32,818 bases of DNA from JAABRU01 sp050180235 (GCA_050180235.1 JBFXEJ010000069.1:1-32818); one strand, 5' to 3'; positions 15,226-23,037 are shown, numbered from the stretch's first letter. Notes: generated by a model from the letters alone, not told the origin. Translations and numbers: made by a program.

Positions 15226-16737
15226 TCAGTCCACCCACTCAAATGTTTTTTCCACGGCTTTTTTCCATTTGCGGCAGGTCTGTTCCCTGTCATGCTGATT
15301 CATGCGGGGATGCCAGGTTTTGTCCACAGACCAGTTCTGCCGCAGGTCTTCCATATCCGGCCAGTAACCCACTGCCAGCCCGGCAGCATAGGCAGCGCCC
15401 AGAGCTGTGGTTTCTGTCACGGAAGGCCGGATGACCGGAACATTGAGGATATCAGACTGAAACTGCATGAGAAGTTCATTGTGCACCATGCCGCCGTCCA
15501 CTTTCAGGCGGTTAAGTTCCACGCCTGAATCCCTGTTCATGGCCACCACAATATCCCGTGTCTGGAAAGCCGTGGCCTCCAGCACTGCCCTTGCAATATG
15601 TCCTTTGTTTACAAAACGGGTCAGTCCGGCGATGATTCCCCGTGCATCCGATCTCCAGTAAGGGGCAAACAGACCGGAGAACGCAGGGACAATATAGGTT
15701 CCGCCGTTGTCTTCCACTGCTGAGGCCAGTGTTTCAATCTCCGGGGCCGAGGAAATGAGACCCAGATTGTCCCTCAGCCACTGCACCAGCGCGCCTGCAA
15801 TCGCGATGGAGCCTTCCAGACAGTAAACAGCTTTTTCTCCCCGGATTTGGTAACCCACTGTAGTCAGGAGCCCATGCCGGGATGGCACGGCTTCGGTTCC
15901 GGTATTCAGGAGAAGAAAACATCCGGTTCCATATGTGTTTTTGGCCTCACCCACGGAAAAACAGGTTTGTCCGACAAGCGCTGCCTGCTGATCCCCCAGC
16001 GCACCGCAGACCGGAATTTTTGCGGCAAAGGGGCCGTCTTCCAGCGTAGTCCCCCAGATATTTCTGTCCACCGAAGGCACGATCTCCGGGAGCATCTGCC
16101 GTGGAATGCCCAGAATTTTCAGAATATCCGCATCCCATTCCAGGGTTTTCAAATCCATCATCAGGGTGCGGCTGGCATTGGTCACGTCAGTCACATGCAC
16201 ACCTCCGCGGGGTCCGCCGGTCAGCCACCAGATGATCCAGGTTTCAATGGTTCCAAACAGGGCATCGCCCTTTTCTGCCGCATTTTTTACACCGGACACA
16301 TTGTCCAGAATCCAGCGGATTTTCGGGCCGCTGAAATAGGTGGCAACCGGCAGTCCGGTTTTTTTTCTGAAACCGTCCTGCCCATGCACTGCAATCAGAT
16401 CTTTGCAGATGGCATCGGTACGGGTGCACTGCCAGACAATGGCATTATAAAGGGGAATGCCGGTCTTTCTGTCCCATACCACAGAGGTTTCCCTCTGGTT
16501 GGTAATGCCCAGTGCCGCAATATCCTGACCGGAAACACCGGTTTTTTTCAGACACCCGCGGATCACATCCTGTGTGTTTTTCCAGATTTCCGTAGGATCA
16601 TGCTCCACCCATCCGGGTTTGGGGAAAATCTGTTCATGTTCTTTCTGGTCAAACCCGGTGATTTCCCCTTTCCGGCTGAAGAGGATGAAACGGCTGCTGG
16701 TGGTTCCCAAATCCAGTGCGCCGATATATTTGCTCAT
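15226..16737 (-). CDS. glpK: Glycerol kinase
   Basis: GlpK phosphorylates glycerol to glycerol 3-phosphate with ATP. The 503-residue length is typical. The start MSKYIGALDLGTTSSRFILF has the FGGY-family phosphate-1 motif. GWVEHDPTEIW, AALGITNQRETSVVWDRKTG and TGCFLLLNTG follow, and FSGLFAPYWRSDARGIIAGL with VDGGMVHNELLMQFQSDIL matches the FGGY signature. GGAGG lies 6 nt before the ATG. A promoter is visible upstream at 16790-16819. No glpF, glpD or glpR is in the window. glpK and plsY (11.2 kb) both involve glycerol 3-phosphate but are not linked. Confidence 0.97.
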   Translation of the reverse strand: MSKYIGALDLGTTSSRFILFSRKGEITGFDQKEHEQIFPKPGWVEHDPTEIWKNTQDVIRGCLKKTGVSGQDIAALGITNQRETSVVWDRKTGIPLYNAIVWQCTRTDAICKDLIAVHGQDGFRKKTGLPVATYFSGPKIRWILDNVSGVKNAAEKGDALFGTIETWIIWWLTGGPRGGVHVTDVTNASRTLMMDLKTLEWDADILKILGIPRQMLPEIVPSVDRNIWGTTLEDGPFAAKIPVCGALGDQQAALVGQTCFSVGEAKNTYGTGCFLLLNTGTEAVPSRHGLLTTVGYQIRGEKAVYCLEGSIAIAGALVQWLRDNLGLISSAPEIETLASAVEDNGGTYIVPAFSGLFAPYWRSDARGIIAGLTRFVNKGHIARAVLEATAFQTRDIVVAMNRDSGVELNRLKVDGGMVHNELLMQFQSDILNVPVIRPSVTETTALGAAYAAGLAVGYWPDMEDLRQNWSVDKTWHPRMNQHDREQTCRKWKKAVEKTFEWVD

Positions 16738-16789
16738 AATATGCCTCCTTTCAATGTTTTTCTGATATTCAATACGTATTATGAATATT

Positions 16790-16819
16790 TTTATAATGAG
16801 TGATACTTATACAAGTCAA
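16790..16819 (-). promoter_or_regulatory. Promoter of glpK
   Basis: On the minus strand TTGACT (16814-16819), an 18-bp spacer and TATAAA (16790-16795) resemble a sigma-70 promoter. Downstream, ATTCATAATACGTATTGAAT (about 16768-16787) is a near-palindrome centred on TACGTA that could be an operator. The regulator is unknown. Confidence 0.55.
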
Positions 16820-16972
16820 GCGAAAAAGCAAAAAACTGTGTGATGAAAGAGGTGCCGGCATAAGCAGCGGAAGGGAATATTACAGTTATTTAAAATCGTT
16901 ATATGATCTGCCTAATGTATCTGCCGTCATACCGGCCAAAGCCGGTATGGTTATGGTATGCAGATGATGTTA

Positions 16973-17283
16973 GTCGATTTCCATGAAAAAATGTACCATT
17001 ATTTGATAGTGGGTCAAATCATTTGATTCTGGAATTCCCCTCCCTTGAGGGAGGGGTTAGGGGAGGGGGAAAAATGCCCAGCAGTTATACACTTTTTCCC
17101 ACCCTCCCCCTGCCCCTCCCTCAAGGGAGGGGAGAGTTTTTTCCGCGTCATCAACCGGTTTGACCCACTACCCATTATTTTAGGTGGGCACGGCTTTCTG
17201 TGCCCGCCGTTTCAGCAGGACGGCGGGCACAAAAAGCCGTGCCCGCCCTACGAAAAACGGTGTAATCATTAATGGAAATCACC
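16973..17283. mobile_element. MITE family A, copy 3, itself carrying an inserted element
   Basis: The ends GTCGATTTCCAT and ATGGAAATCACC are flanked by TTA (16970-16972 and 17284-17286). The total is 311 bp; subtracting the inner element and its duplicated target leaves 135 bp, the size of copy 1. Confidence 0.8.
17004..17171. mobile_element. G-rich palindromic element inserted in MITE family A
   Basis: The inverted repeats TAGTGGGTCAAA (17007-17018) and TTTGACCCACTA (17159-17170) are perfect over 12 bp. The duplicated target CCATTATT occurs at 16996-17003 and 17172-17179. The interior has GGGAGGGG, TTA, GGGGAGGGGG near 17050-17070, which could form a G-quadruplex, and its complement near 17101-17140. 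No transposase is encoded. Confidence 0.75.
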
Positions 17284-17583
17284 TTAAGCCGGATCGTCAT
17301 ACCGGCGAAAGACGGTATCCGGAACGCCTGACAGCACCGGATTCCGGCTTTTGCCGGAATGACGGTCAAAGAGAATAACTGCCTGATTTTTGGAAAGGCT
17401 GCGTAACATCAGTTACTCAGCATGAAATCATAAAATCGCAGACCCCGGTCTGTATCAGGATCAGGAAATTTATTTACAGGAAACAAATTTTCGGGAAAAT
17501 GCTTTACATTATCAGAATATACTGTTATGCTATAAGATTATGGTAAAAATCTGTAATGATGAAACATGCTCCGGGGGTTGAAG

Positions 17584-17946
17584 ATGAAAGAAGAAGATAT
17601 TGAATATTTTAAAGTTTTTTTAAATAACCGGCTGAAAGATCTCTTAAGTCAGGCCGAAAACACAGTGTCAGGCATGACTTCCCTGAAGGAAAATTATCCT
17701 GATCCCACAGATCGTGCATCTATGGAATCGGATCGGAATTTCCTGCTCCGCATCCGGGACAGGGAAAACAAGCTGATCAAAAAAATCAAAAAAGCGCTGG
17801 AGCGTATCGAAGAGGGAACCTTCGGTATCTGCGAAACCTGCGGTGAGGATATTTCCATTGAACGCCTCAAAGCACGGCCTGTGACAACCCAGTGCATTGA
17901 CTGCAAAACCAAAGAGGAAAATATGGAGAGGGCACTTGGTCTGTAA
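17584..17946 (+). CDS. dksA: DksA/TraR-type C4 zinc-finger regulator
   Basis: The protein of 120 residues binds RNA polymerase in its secondary channel and, with ppGpp, adjusts rRNA and amino-acid gene transcription. The start chosen is ATG at 17584 (GGGGG nearby), giving MKEEDIEYFKVFLNNRLKDL; an upstream ATG at 17566 is less likely. A coiled-coil hairpin spans about residues 10-80, followed by the C4 finger CETCGEDISIERLKARPVTT with QCIDCK. The tip of the coiled coil has DPTDRASMESDRN, including the Asp-x-x-Asp-x-Ala pattern of DksA. The PHP-domain gene follows after 7 nt, which suggests a two-gene operon. Confidence 0.93.
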   Translation: MKEEDIEYFKVFLNNRLKDLLSQAENTVSGMTSLKENYPDPTDRASMESDRNFLLRIRDRENKLIKKIKKALERIEEGTFGICETCGEDISIERLKARPVTTQCIDCKTKEENMERALGL

Positions 17947-17953
17947 TTCCTGC

Positions 17954-18811
17954 ATGAAAACCGACCTCCATATTCATTCCACTGCTTCGGACGGAACCTG
18001 CACTCCTGCGGAAATTCTCCGTCTGGCCGTAGAAATGGGAATCGGGATCATGTCCATTACTGATCATGATACGGTGGCGGGAGCAAAAGAGATTCTTCGT
18101 ATGGGGATTCCGCCTTCAGTCCGATTCATCACGGGCATAGAGATCAGCGCTGCTTCGCCGGAAGAGTTTCCCTGCGCAGGCAGTTTTCACATCCTGGGAT
18201 ATAATATAGATGTGGATAATTCTGTTCTGAATCAAGCCCTTGAAATCCTGCGTGAAGCCCGCAGAAACCGGAATCCCCAAATTATCGGAAATCTCAGAAA
18301 TATGGGTTTTGATCTCAGCATGGAGGAACTTATCCGTCATGCCGGAGACTGCCAGATTGGCAGACCCCATATTGCTGGACTGATGCTGAAAAAGGGATTT
18401 GTCCAATCCATTGATGAGGCATTTGACAAATATATCGGAAACGGCAAAGCCGCGTATGCAGACAAATACCGTATCAGTTGCCCGGAAGCCATCAGCATGA
18501 TCCGGAATGCGGGCGGAACTGCGGTTCTGGCCCATCCGGGGCTCCTGAAGCCGCTCATAACTTTTTCCTTTGAGAAAATGCTCTGCCATCTGCGGGAAAC
18601 CGGATTAGGCGGAATTGAGGTATGGTATCCTGAGCATTCAGCAGAACAGACAGTTTATTATGCACAGATGGCAGACCGTTACGGTCTGATAAAGACCGGA
18701 GGCACGGATTTCCACGGTGCGGTCAAGCCCGGTCTGCAGATGGGCATAGGCCGCGGAGATTTCTGTGTGCCGTATTCCGCAGGAGAGCAGTTGATCTCCG
18801 GATCAGTATGA
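17954..18811 (+). CDS. PHP-domain metal-dependent phosphoesterase
   Basis: The start is ATG at 17954, 7 nt after the dksA stop; the frame is open further upstream but overlaps dksA. The product of about 285 residues begins MKTDLHIHSTASDGTCTPAE, with DLHIHS and SITDHDTVAGA as metal-binding motifs. GIEISA, RPHIAGLML, AVLAHPG and GGTDFHG complete the PHP set. Homologues (YciV/TrpH-like) act as 5'-3' exoribonuclease or 3',5'-nucleotide bisphosphate phosphatase (RNase AM). The substrate here is not proven. Near-adjacency to dksA suggests co-expression. Confidence 0.92.
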   Translation: MKTDLHIHSTASDGTCTPAEILRLAVEMGIGIMSITDHDTVAGAKEILRMGIPPSVRFITGIEISAASPEEFPCAGSFHILGYNIDVDNSVLNQALEILREARRNRNPQIIGNLRNMGFDLSMEELIRHAGDCQIGRPHIAGLMLKKGFVQSIDEAFDKYIGNGKAAYADKYRISCPEAISMIRNAGGTAVLAHPGLLKPLITFSFEKMLCHLRETGLGGIEVWYPEHSAEQTVYYAQMADRYGLIKTGGTDFHGAVKPGLQMGIGRGDFCVPYSAGEQLISGSV

Positions 18812-18854
18812 TACATATTTCCCTGCAGTTAAAAGACTTCCTGTAAAAACTGCC

Positions 18855-18891
18855 CCTGCATACCTGACTGTTTTGCAAACAGGTATGCAGG
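18855..18891. terminator. 12-bp perfect hairpin after the PHP gene
   Basis: CCTGCATACCTG (18855-18866) and CAGGTATGCAGG (18880-18891) form a perfect stem. No T run follows, so it could be a processing signal or weak terminator. Confidence 0.5.
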
Positions 18892-18925
18892 CGGTACAAT
18901 CTGAAACTGTGGTGCGGACTTTGAG

Positions 18926-18973
18926 AAAAAATATCCGGCAAAACCCTTTGCCGGGATTATCCGGATATTTTTT
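18926..18973. terminator. Bidirectional terminator-like inverted repeat before rnc
   Basis: AAAAAATATCCGG (18926-18938) and CCGGATATTTTTT (18961-18973) are perfect inverses, enclosing a smaller GGCAAAACCCTTTGCC hairpin. The T run at the right end fits transcription ending after the dksA-PHP operon. Confidence 0.75.
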
Positions 18974-19036
18974 CCGAAAGTCTGTGATTCCCTTCAGCGG
19001 TATATCATTTTATCCCGCATCTTTATTGTTTTCATC

Positions 19037-19738
19037 ATGGACTTTTTGCAGTTAGAAAAAAAACTTTTTTACAAATTCAGGGATAAGGCCCTTCTCAAGG
19101 AAGCCTGCCTGCACAGTTCCTATGTCAATGAGCAGCCCGGTTCGGACATGCGGAACAATGAACGGCTGGAATTTCTGGGGGATGCTGTGCTAAATCTGGT
19201 GGTCGGGCATCTGCTGATGCAGAAATACCCGGATCTGCCTGAAGGCAGTCTTTCCCGTATGCGTGCCGGTCTGGTCAATGAAAACCAGTTGTCAGCGATT
19301 GCCCGGAGCCTGAGTCTGGGCATGTTTCTGGAACTGGGAAAAGGGGAAATCCAGACCAACGGAAGGGAAAAAAATTCCATTCTGGCTGACGCGTTTGAGG
19401 CTGTCATTGCCGCCATTTATCTGGACGGGGGTTTTTATGCGGCCTTCAAATTTGTCAAAAGCCGTTTTACCGATCTGATTTCCTCCACTTATGTTCCCAT
19501 GATTCTGAACTGCGATTACAAAAGCAAGCTCCAGGAAACCGTCCAGACCAATCACCGGGTCATGCCGACCTATAATGTCATCGGAGAAAGCGGGCCGGAT
19601 CATGACAAAACCTTTGTGGTGGAGATCCGCATAGACAGCATGACGGTGAAAGGAAGCGGCAAAAGCAAAAAACGGGCCGAGCAGGATGCTGCCAAAAGAG
19701 CTCTGGAACTGCTGGATGTGTCGTCCTTCCGGCGGTGA
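19037..19738 (+). CDS. rnc: Ribonuclease III
   Basis: RNase III cuts double-stranded RNA and processes rRNA precursors and structured mRNAs. The 233-residue length is normal. The catalytic domain contains the signature ERLEFLGDAVLNLVVGHLLM, and ILADAFEAVIAAIYLDGGFY carries the second acidic cluster. The C-terminal dsRNA-binding domain starts at about residue 157 (DYKSKLQETVQTN) and ends with GSGKSKKRAEQDAAKRALEL. There is no strong ribosome binding site before the ATG. The usual neighbour era is not seen; the accessory block follows. Confidence 0.97.
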   Translation: MDFLQLEKKLFYKFRDKALLKEACLHSSYVNEQPGSDMRNNERLEFLGDAVLNLVVGHLLMQKYPDLPEGSLSRMRAGLVNENQLSAIARSLSLGMFLELGKGEIQTNGREKNSILADAFEAVIAAIYLDGGFYAAFKFVKSRFTDLISSTYVPMILNCDYKSKLQETVQTNHRVMPTYNVIGESGPDHDKTFVVEIRIDSMTVKGSGKSKKRAEQDAAKRALELLDVSSFRR

Positions 19739-19949
19739 TGGGGACTTATGTTTTCCCAATGTGAGTTCTATGAGTTTTTCCAAATTGTTTTATTGACATA
19801 AGCGCAAAAATCTTGTAAATCCGTTTTCAGACAACCCTAACTGACTTAAACTCAAATGAAAACCGTCAATCGGATCATGCAGACAGATATTCCGGAAAAC
19901 AGATCACAGACCGGATCTGTTCCTGAGAAGTCGCAGACAGAGAGAAAAA

Positions 19950-20139
19950 GCATATAATACTGTATGCCTGCCCGATTTGGTGAAAAGCATACAGTATTAT
20001 ATGCTTTTGGTATTTGCATATATTACTATATGCCGGACAGAATTTCTGAAAGCATATAATAAATACTATATACTTTGGGAGTTTATAATACTATATGCCT
20101 GGTATATAGTATTAGATGCAAGCATACAGTACTATATGC
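19950..20139. repeat. Array of seven 18-bp palindromes (GCATAYAGTACTATATGC type)
   Basis: Seven sites follow one another: 19950-19967, 19987-20004, 20016-20033, 20052-20073 (longer variant), 20081-20098 (half conserved), 20102-20119 and 20122-20139. The unit is close to GCATATARTACTATATGC. Centre spacings are about 37, 29, 37, 27, 21 and 20 bp. The array ends just before the KtrB cassette. It could be an operator array or a site for a DNA-binding protein. Spacers are unequal and short, so it is not CRISPR. Confidence 0.7.
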
Positions 20140-20161
20140 TTTAAATGCGGACATGGTGTCC

Positions 20162-20180
20162 GCATAACAACTGGTTAGGC
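20162..20180 (+). repeat. Partial attC-like remnant before the KtrB gene
   Basis: GTTAGGC (20174-20180) is a perfect GTTRRRY core preceded by GCATAACAACTG and the small hairpin GCGGAC/GTCCGC (20147-20163). The other half of an attC is missing. It would mark the left border of the KtrB cassette. Confidence 0.5.
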
Positions 20181-20206
20181 TTATAACAAACAGAAAGGGA
20201 TTCATT

Positions 20207-21538
20207 GTGAAATCATCTTTGATAGATATAAAAATATTTTTAAAGGGTTTGCATCCTGTAACAATAGCATGTTTTGGCTATATCTCATACATTATGTTTG
20301 GGTGGATACTTTTGTCATTACCTTTTACGCAAATAACAAACATATCCGCATTGGATAATTTGTTTACTTCGGCATCCGCTGTCTCAACTACGGGATTGAC
20401 CACAATCAGCATATCAGACAGCTATTCGTTTTTAGGGGAATTGATTGTTCTGATTTTAATTCAGCTCGGCGGAATCGGTTACATGACTTTCAGTTCTTTT
20501 ATAATTCTGTCTGGCAGAAAAAATCTTTCACAGGAAAGAACCAAGGTATCAAATACAGTTTTCAGTCTTCCCAAAAATTTTGTAGTCTATAAATTTATAA
20601 AAAGTGTTGTAATATTTACTGTCATTATTGAATTTATAGGGGCTATCTTTCTCTTCCTTATTTTCAGAGCATCTGATATTCCTAATCCTTTGTGGAGTGC
20701 TGTTTTCCATAGCATATCAGCTTTCTGTACGGCGGGTTTCAGCCTTTACAACAACAGCTTTGAATCCTTCACCAATAATTTTTGGCTGAATCTGGTTATA
20801 TCAGTTTTGAGCTACAGCGGTGCTGTCGGATTTATTGTTTTTGTTGATATTTGGCGAATGATAAGAGGAAAAATCGAAAATATCACCTTGACAAGCAAGA
20901 TAATTTTACACATGACTTTCTGGTTGAGTATGATAGGAACTCTCAACATTTTTCTTACAGAATCATCGATTCAGCAATTTCCCACTGATGAGAGGTTAAT
21001 TGCTTCATTCTTTCAGGCAATGACAGCATTGACAACAGTAGGTTTCAATACAATACCAATATCGTCTGTTACAAGAGCTTCTGTAATATTATTGACAGTA
21101 TTGATGGTTATCGGAGCATCACCTTCAGGCACCGGCGGGGGAATAAAATCAACAACTTTATCAGCTATGTTAGGTGTAATGGGAAGTGTTTTGAAAGGTG
21201 AACTGAAAGTTTCATTCTGGAAAAATGAAATTCCATGCGAAAGAGTCTGGACAGCAACAGCGACCTTTTGTTTTTACATATCGTTCCTGCTGATAGGTAT
21301 TTATTTTTTAGAACTGACTGAATCCTTTAAATTTGAACAAATTGTTTTTGAAGCTGCATCCGCATTAGGAACTGTGGGACTCAGTATGGGGATTACCGGC
21401 AATTTGACAAAACTTGGAAAAATAATTTTGATTTTTTTAATGTTTATCGGAAGACTCGGTCCGTTAACATTTGGTATGGTGCTATTTTTAAAGAAAAATA
21501 TTCTTTACCAAGAAGAAGAAAAAGATATTGCGATATAA
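20207..21538 (+). CDS. ktrB: KtrB/TrkH-family potassium transporter subunit, cassette-borne
   Basis: The 443-residue membrane protein starts at a GTG (AAAGGGA upstream). It has the four selectivity-filter repeats of the Trk/Ktr/HKT superfamily: AVSTTGLTT near residue 60, FCTAGFSLY near 180, TTVGFNTI near 285 and GTVGLSMG near 395, each in a membrane-pore-membrane unit. The length fits KtrB better than TrkH. Its regulatory RCK partner KtrA/TrkA is not in the window, so it may rely on one elsewhere. The gene is AT-rich and ends 4 nt before a clear attC (21543-21621), so it is carried by an integron cassette. It presumably mediates K+ uptake across the inner membrane. Confidence 0.93.
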   Translation: MKSSLIDIKIFLKGLHPVTIACFGYISYIMFGWILLSLPFTQITNISALDNLFTSASAVSTTGLTTISISDSYSFLGELIVLILIQLGGIGYMTFSSFIILSGRKNLSQERTKVSNTVFSLPKNFVVYKFIKSVVIFTVIIEFIGAIFLFLIFRASDIPNPLWSAVFHSISAFCTAGFSLYNNSFESFTNNFWLNLVISVLSYSGAVGFIVFVDIWRMIRGKIENITLTSKIILHMTFWLSMIGTLNIFLTESSIQQFPTDERLIASFFQAMTALTTVGFNTIPISSVTRASVILLTVLMVIGASPSGTGGGIKSTTLSAMLGVMGSVLKGELKVSFWKNEIPCERVWTATATFCFYISFLLIGIYFLELTESFKFEQIVFEAASALGTVGLSMGITGNLTKLGKIILIFLMFIGRLGPLTFGMVLFLKKNILYQEEEKDIAI

Positions 21539-21542
21539 AAAA

Positions 21543-21621
21543 GCCTAACCCATCGCTCCAGCGGATTCGGTTTTGCTCCGCTATGCTCCGCAAAACCGAA
21601 CCGTTGAGCTTGTCGTTAGGC
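21543..21621 (+). repeat. attC integron recombination site 6
   Basis: GCCTAAC (21543-21549) opens and GTTAGGC (21615-21621) closes the site; both are perfect core boxes. CGGTTTTGC pairs with GCAAAACCG around a CTCCGCTATGCTCC loop, and CCATCGCTCCAGCGG is the usual 1L-side sequence. Orientation is plus, opposite to the first array. Confidence 0.9.
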
Positions 21622-21649
21622 TTTTTAAAATTATCCGACTGAAATATTA

Positions 21650-21757
21650 GGTTCTGTTGACATTTTAAAATCGGATTCAAAAAAATCAATGAGTTACAGT
21701 AATTTAGCCGTTGGATATGCAATATAATCAAGTGTTTACACCAAATGTCAACAGAAC
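21650..21757. repeat. Putative MITE with GTTCTGTTGACATTT ends
   Basis: GGTTCTGTTGACATTT (left) and AAATGTCAACAGAACT (right) are inverted repeats about 75 bp apart. The flanks TTAG and TTAA resemble a YTAR target. The same ends bound 5416-5577, but the interiors differ. Confidence 0.55.
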
Positions 21758-21807
21758 TTAATCAGTTGATTGTCTTGCGGGCAAACATTAAAGAATGGAG
21801 AAATATA

Positions 21808-22047
21808 ATGGCAACTGCTGATATTCTCAAAGAGATCGATTCGTTACCGATGGAACTGCAAAAAGAGGTTTCTGATTTCATAGCCTTTCTGAAAGCACGT
21901 TATACTGCTCCGATGACTGTCAGAAAAAACAGACGTATCAGATTGGCAGATGAACCGTTCATAGGTATGTGGCAGGGACGTGAAGATATGCGGGACAGTA
22001 CCGTATGGGTACGCAATTTACGCAGCCTTGAATGGGAGAACAGGTGA
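21808..22047 (+). CDS. vapB: VapB-type antitoxin (DUF2281-like)
   Basis: The start ATG at 21808 follows GGAG by 7 nt; the longer open frame from 21745 crosses the MITE end and is rejected. The 79-residue protein starts MATADILKEIDSLPMELQKE and ends ADEPFIGMWQGREDMRDSTV then WVRNLRSLEW. That ending is the conserved tail of DUF2281-type antitoxins that pair with PIN toxins. It overlaps the vapC GTG start. VapB normally binds VapC and its own promoter; here VapC is truncated, so the antitoxin may be orphaned. Confidence 0.85.
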   Translation: MATADILKEIDSLPMELQKEVSDFIAFLKARYTAPMTVRKNRRIRLADEPFIGMWQGREDMRDSTVWVRNLRSLEWENR

Positions 22048-22304
22048 AAATACTGACAATTGTTGATACGGATATTCTGATTGATGCGGCTATGAAAATC
22101 AGTGAAGCGGTTAACTGTCTGGATGAGACAGAACAACGGGCAGAATTGGCAGTCAGTGCGATTACTCAGATGGAATTGATTTCAGGATGCCGTAACAAAA
22201 CCGAATTGAAAAAAACAGACCGCTTCCTGCAACGGTTCAGGATAATCGGATTGAATGAAAAGATTTCCGATAAAGCAGTTGAACTGATAAAACAAGTTGA
22301 TTTA
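22044..22304 (+). pseudogene. vapC: VapC-type PIN toxin, C-terminally truncated and fused to restriction-enzyme sequence
   Basis: GTG at 22044 overlaps the vapB stop. The product starts VKILTIVDTDILIDAAMKIS with the first conserved Asp, and AVSAITQMELISGCRN carries the conserved Glu. After about 85 residues (GLNEKISDKAVELIKQ) the PIN domain would normally continue with the two C-terminal Asp residues. Instead the frame runs directly into restriction-endonuclease-like sequence (near 22302-22311) and stops at 22452-22454. The missing residues should abolish nuclease activity. The exact junction is inferred from where PIN-like sequence ends. Confidence 0.75.
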
Positions 22305-23037
22305 TTGACAATGTACATAAACGATAAAAATTCATCAACAATCAGAGAATTTATAACAGTTACTTTAGCAGGTTATGAACATAAAGAGGGTAAGACAGGT
22401 TACAATGGTTTTAAGCAGGATACTTTTATAGCAGGAAAAACTCTGAAATGCTAAGCAAAACCTAAAAATTTTGACACTGAAGAGCTTGAAAAATATAAAC
22501 TGGGGCAAAGTAAAACAAGTCCTGCAAAATTAAACGGCGGCGGAAATTTTACGGACTATACTCCTGCAAGATTGGGGAAAGATGGCGATTTACATGAAAA
22601 AATGTACCATCATTGTAGGGTGGGCACGGCTTTTTGTGCCCACCGTTTCAGCAGGACGGCGGGCACAAAAAGCCGTGCCCGCCCTGCGAAAAACGGTATA
22701 ATCATTAATGGAAATCACCGATAAACATGAAAAAGATTTAAATATGTTAGTTAGCGGAGTTGTTGACGGCAAACTTATTTATATTATTGAGTTTACTTTT
22801 ATATTTTCAGATTTTGTAAAAAATCTGGATATAAAAATAGAGAAATGGCAGATGAAATTAAAAGGGAGTGAAAGCATAAAAGGACAATTTTTAAGAAGCG
22901 CGGATTTTGATTACAAAAATTTTATTAACTATCCGAATTTAAAAATTATTTTCCTATTAAATAAAAGGTGGTTGGCAAAATATCAACCGCATATATCCAA
23001 AGGTTTTTATGATTTTTCAGAAGGAAAATCAGAATGA
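22305..23037 (+). pseudogene. Restriction endonuclease remnant, broken by a stop and a MITE
   Basis: Three intervals carry one protein. MYINDKNSSTIREF starts near 22311 and the segment GYNGFKQDTFIAGKTLKC runs into a TAA at 22452-22454. The same frame continues AKPKNFDTEELEKYKLGQSK and LNGGGNFTDYTPARLGKD to 22583. After the MITE it resumes in another frame at 22720 with KHEKDLNMLVSGVVDGKLIY and ends with TGA at 23035-23037, overlapping the methyltransferase ATG. If the TAA replaced a Glu codon, the local sequence would be E-A-K, a PD-(D/E)xK-type motif with an Asp 12 residues before. The position next to a methyltransferase supports a type II enzyme. The specificity is unknown. Confidence 0.75.
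22584..22719. mobile_element. MITE family A, copy 4, inside the restriction endonuclease gene
   Basis: The ends GGCGATTTACAT and ATGGAAATCACC bound 136 bp, flanked by the direct repeat GAT (22581-22583 and 22720-22722). Deleting 139 bp rejoins the coding frame. The interior palindrome is nearly identical to copies 1 and 3. An ATG in the MITE end (22708) gives a misleading start for the downstream fragment. Confidence 0.88.

Larger units (their letters stand above)
16965..17415. mobile_element. MITE family B, second copy, split by a family A insertion
   Basis: The right 129 bp (17287-17415) match the intact copy at 6203-6348, ending with GCGTAACATCAGTTA. On the left, TGATGTTA (16965-16972) is what remains of the other terminal repeat. 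Between them lies MITE family A copy 3. Removing that element and one copy of its TTA duplication rejoins TGATGTTA to AGCCGGATCG, one base different from the intact copy. Confidence 0.75.

Noticed and set aside
15847..16803. 318-codon frame antisense to glpK
   Set aside because: A shadow of the glycerol kinase gene, whose motifs are unambiguous on the minus strand.
19950..20139. CRISPR array
   Set aside because: Repeat units are palindromic and variable, spacing is 20-37 bp centre to centre, spacers are 2-19 bp and no cas gene is present.
22708..22719. ATG at 22708 as the start of the 109-codon frame before the methyltransferase
   Set aside because: It lies in the end of the inserted MITE; the sequence after it is the C-terminal part of the broken endonuclease.
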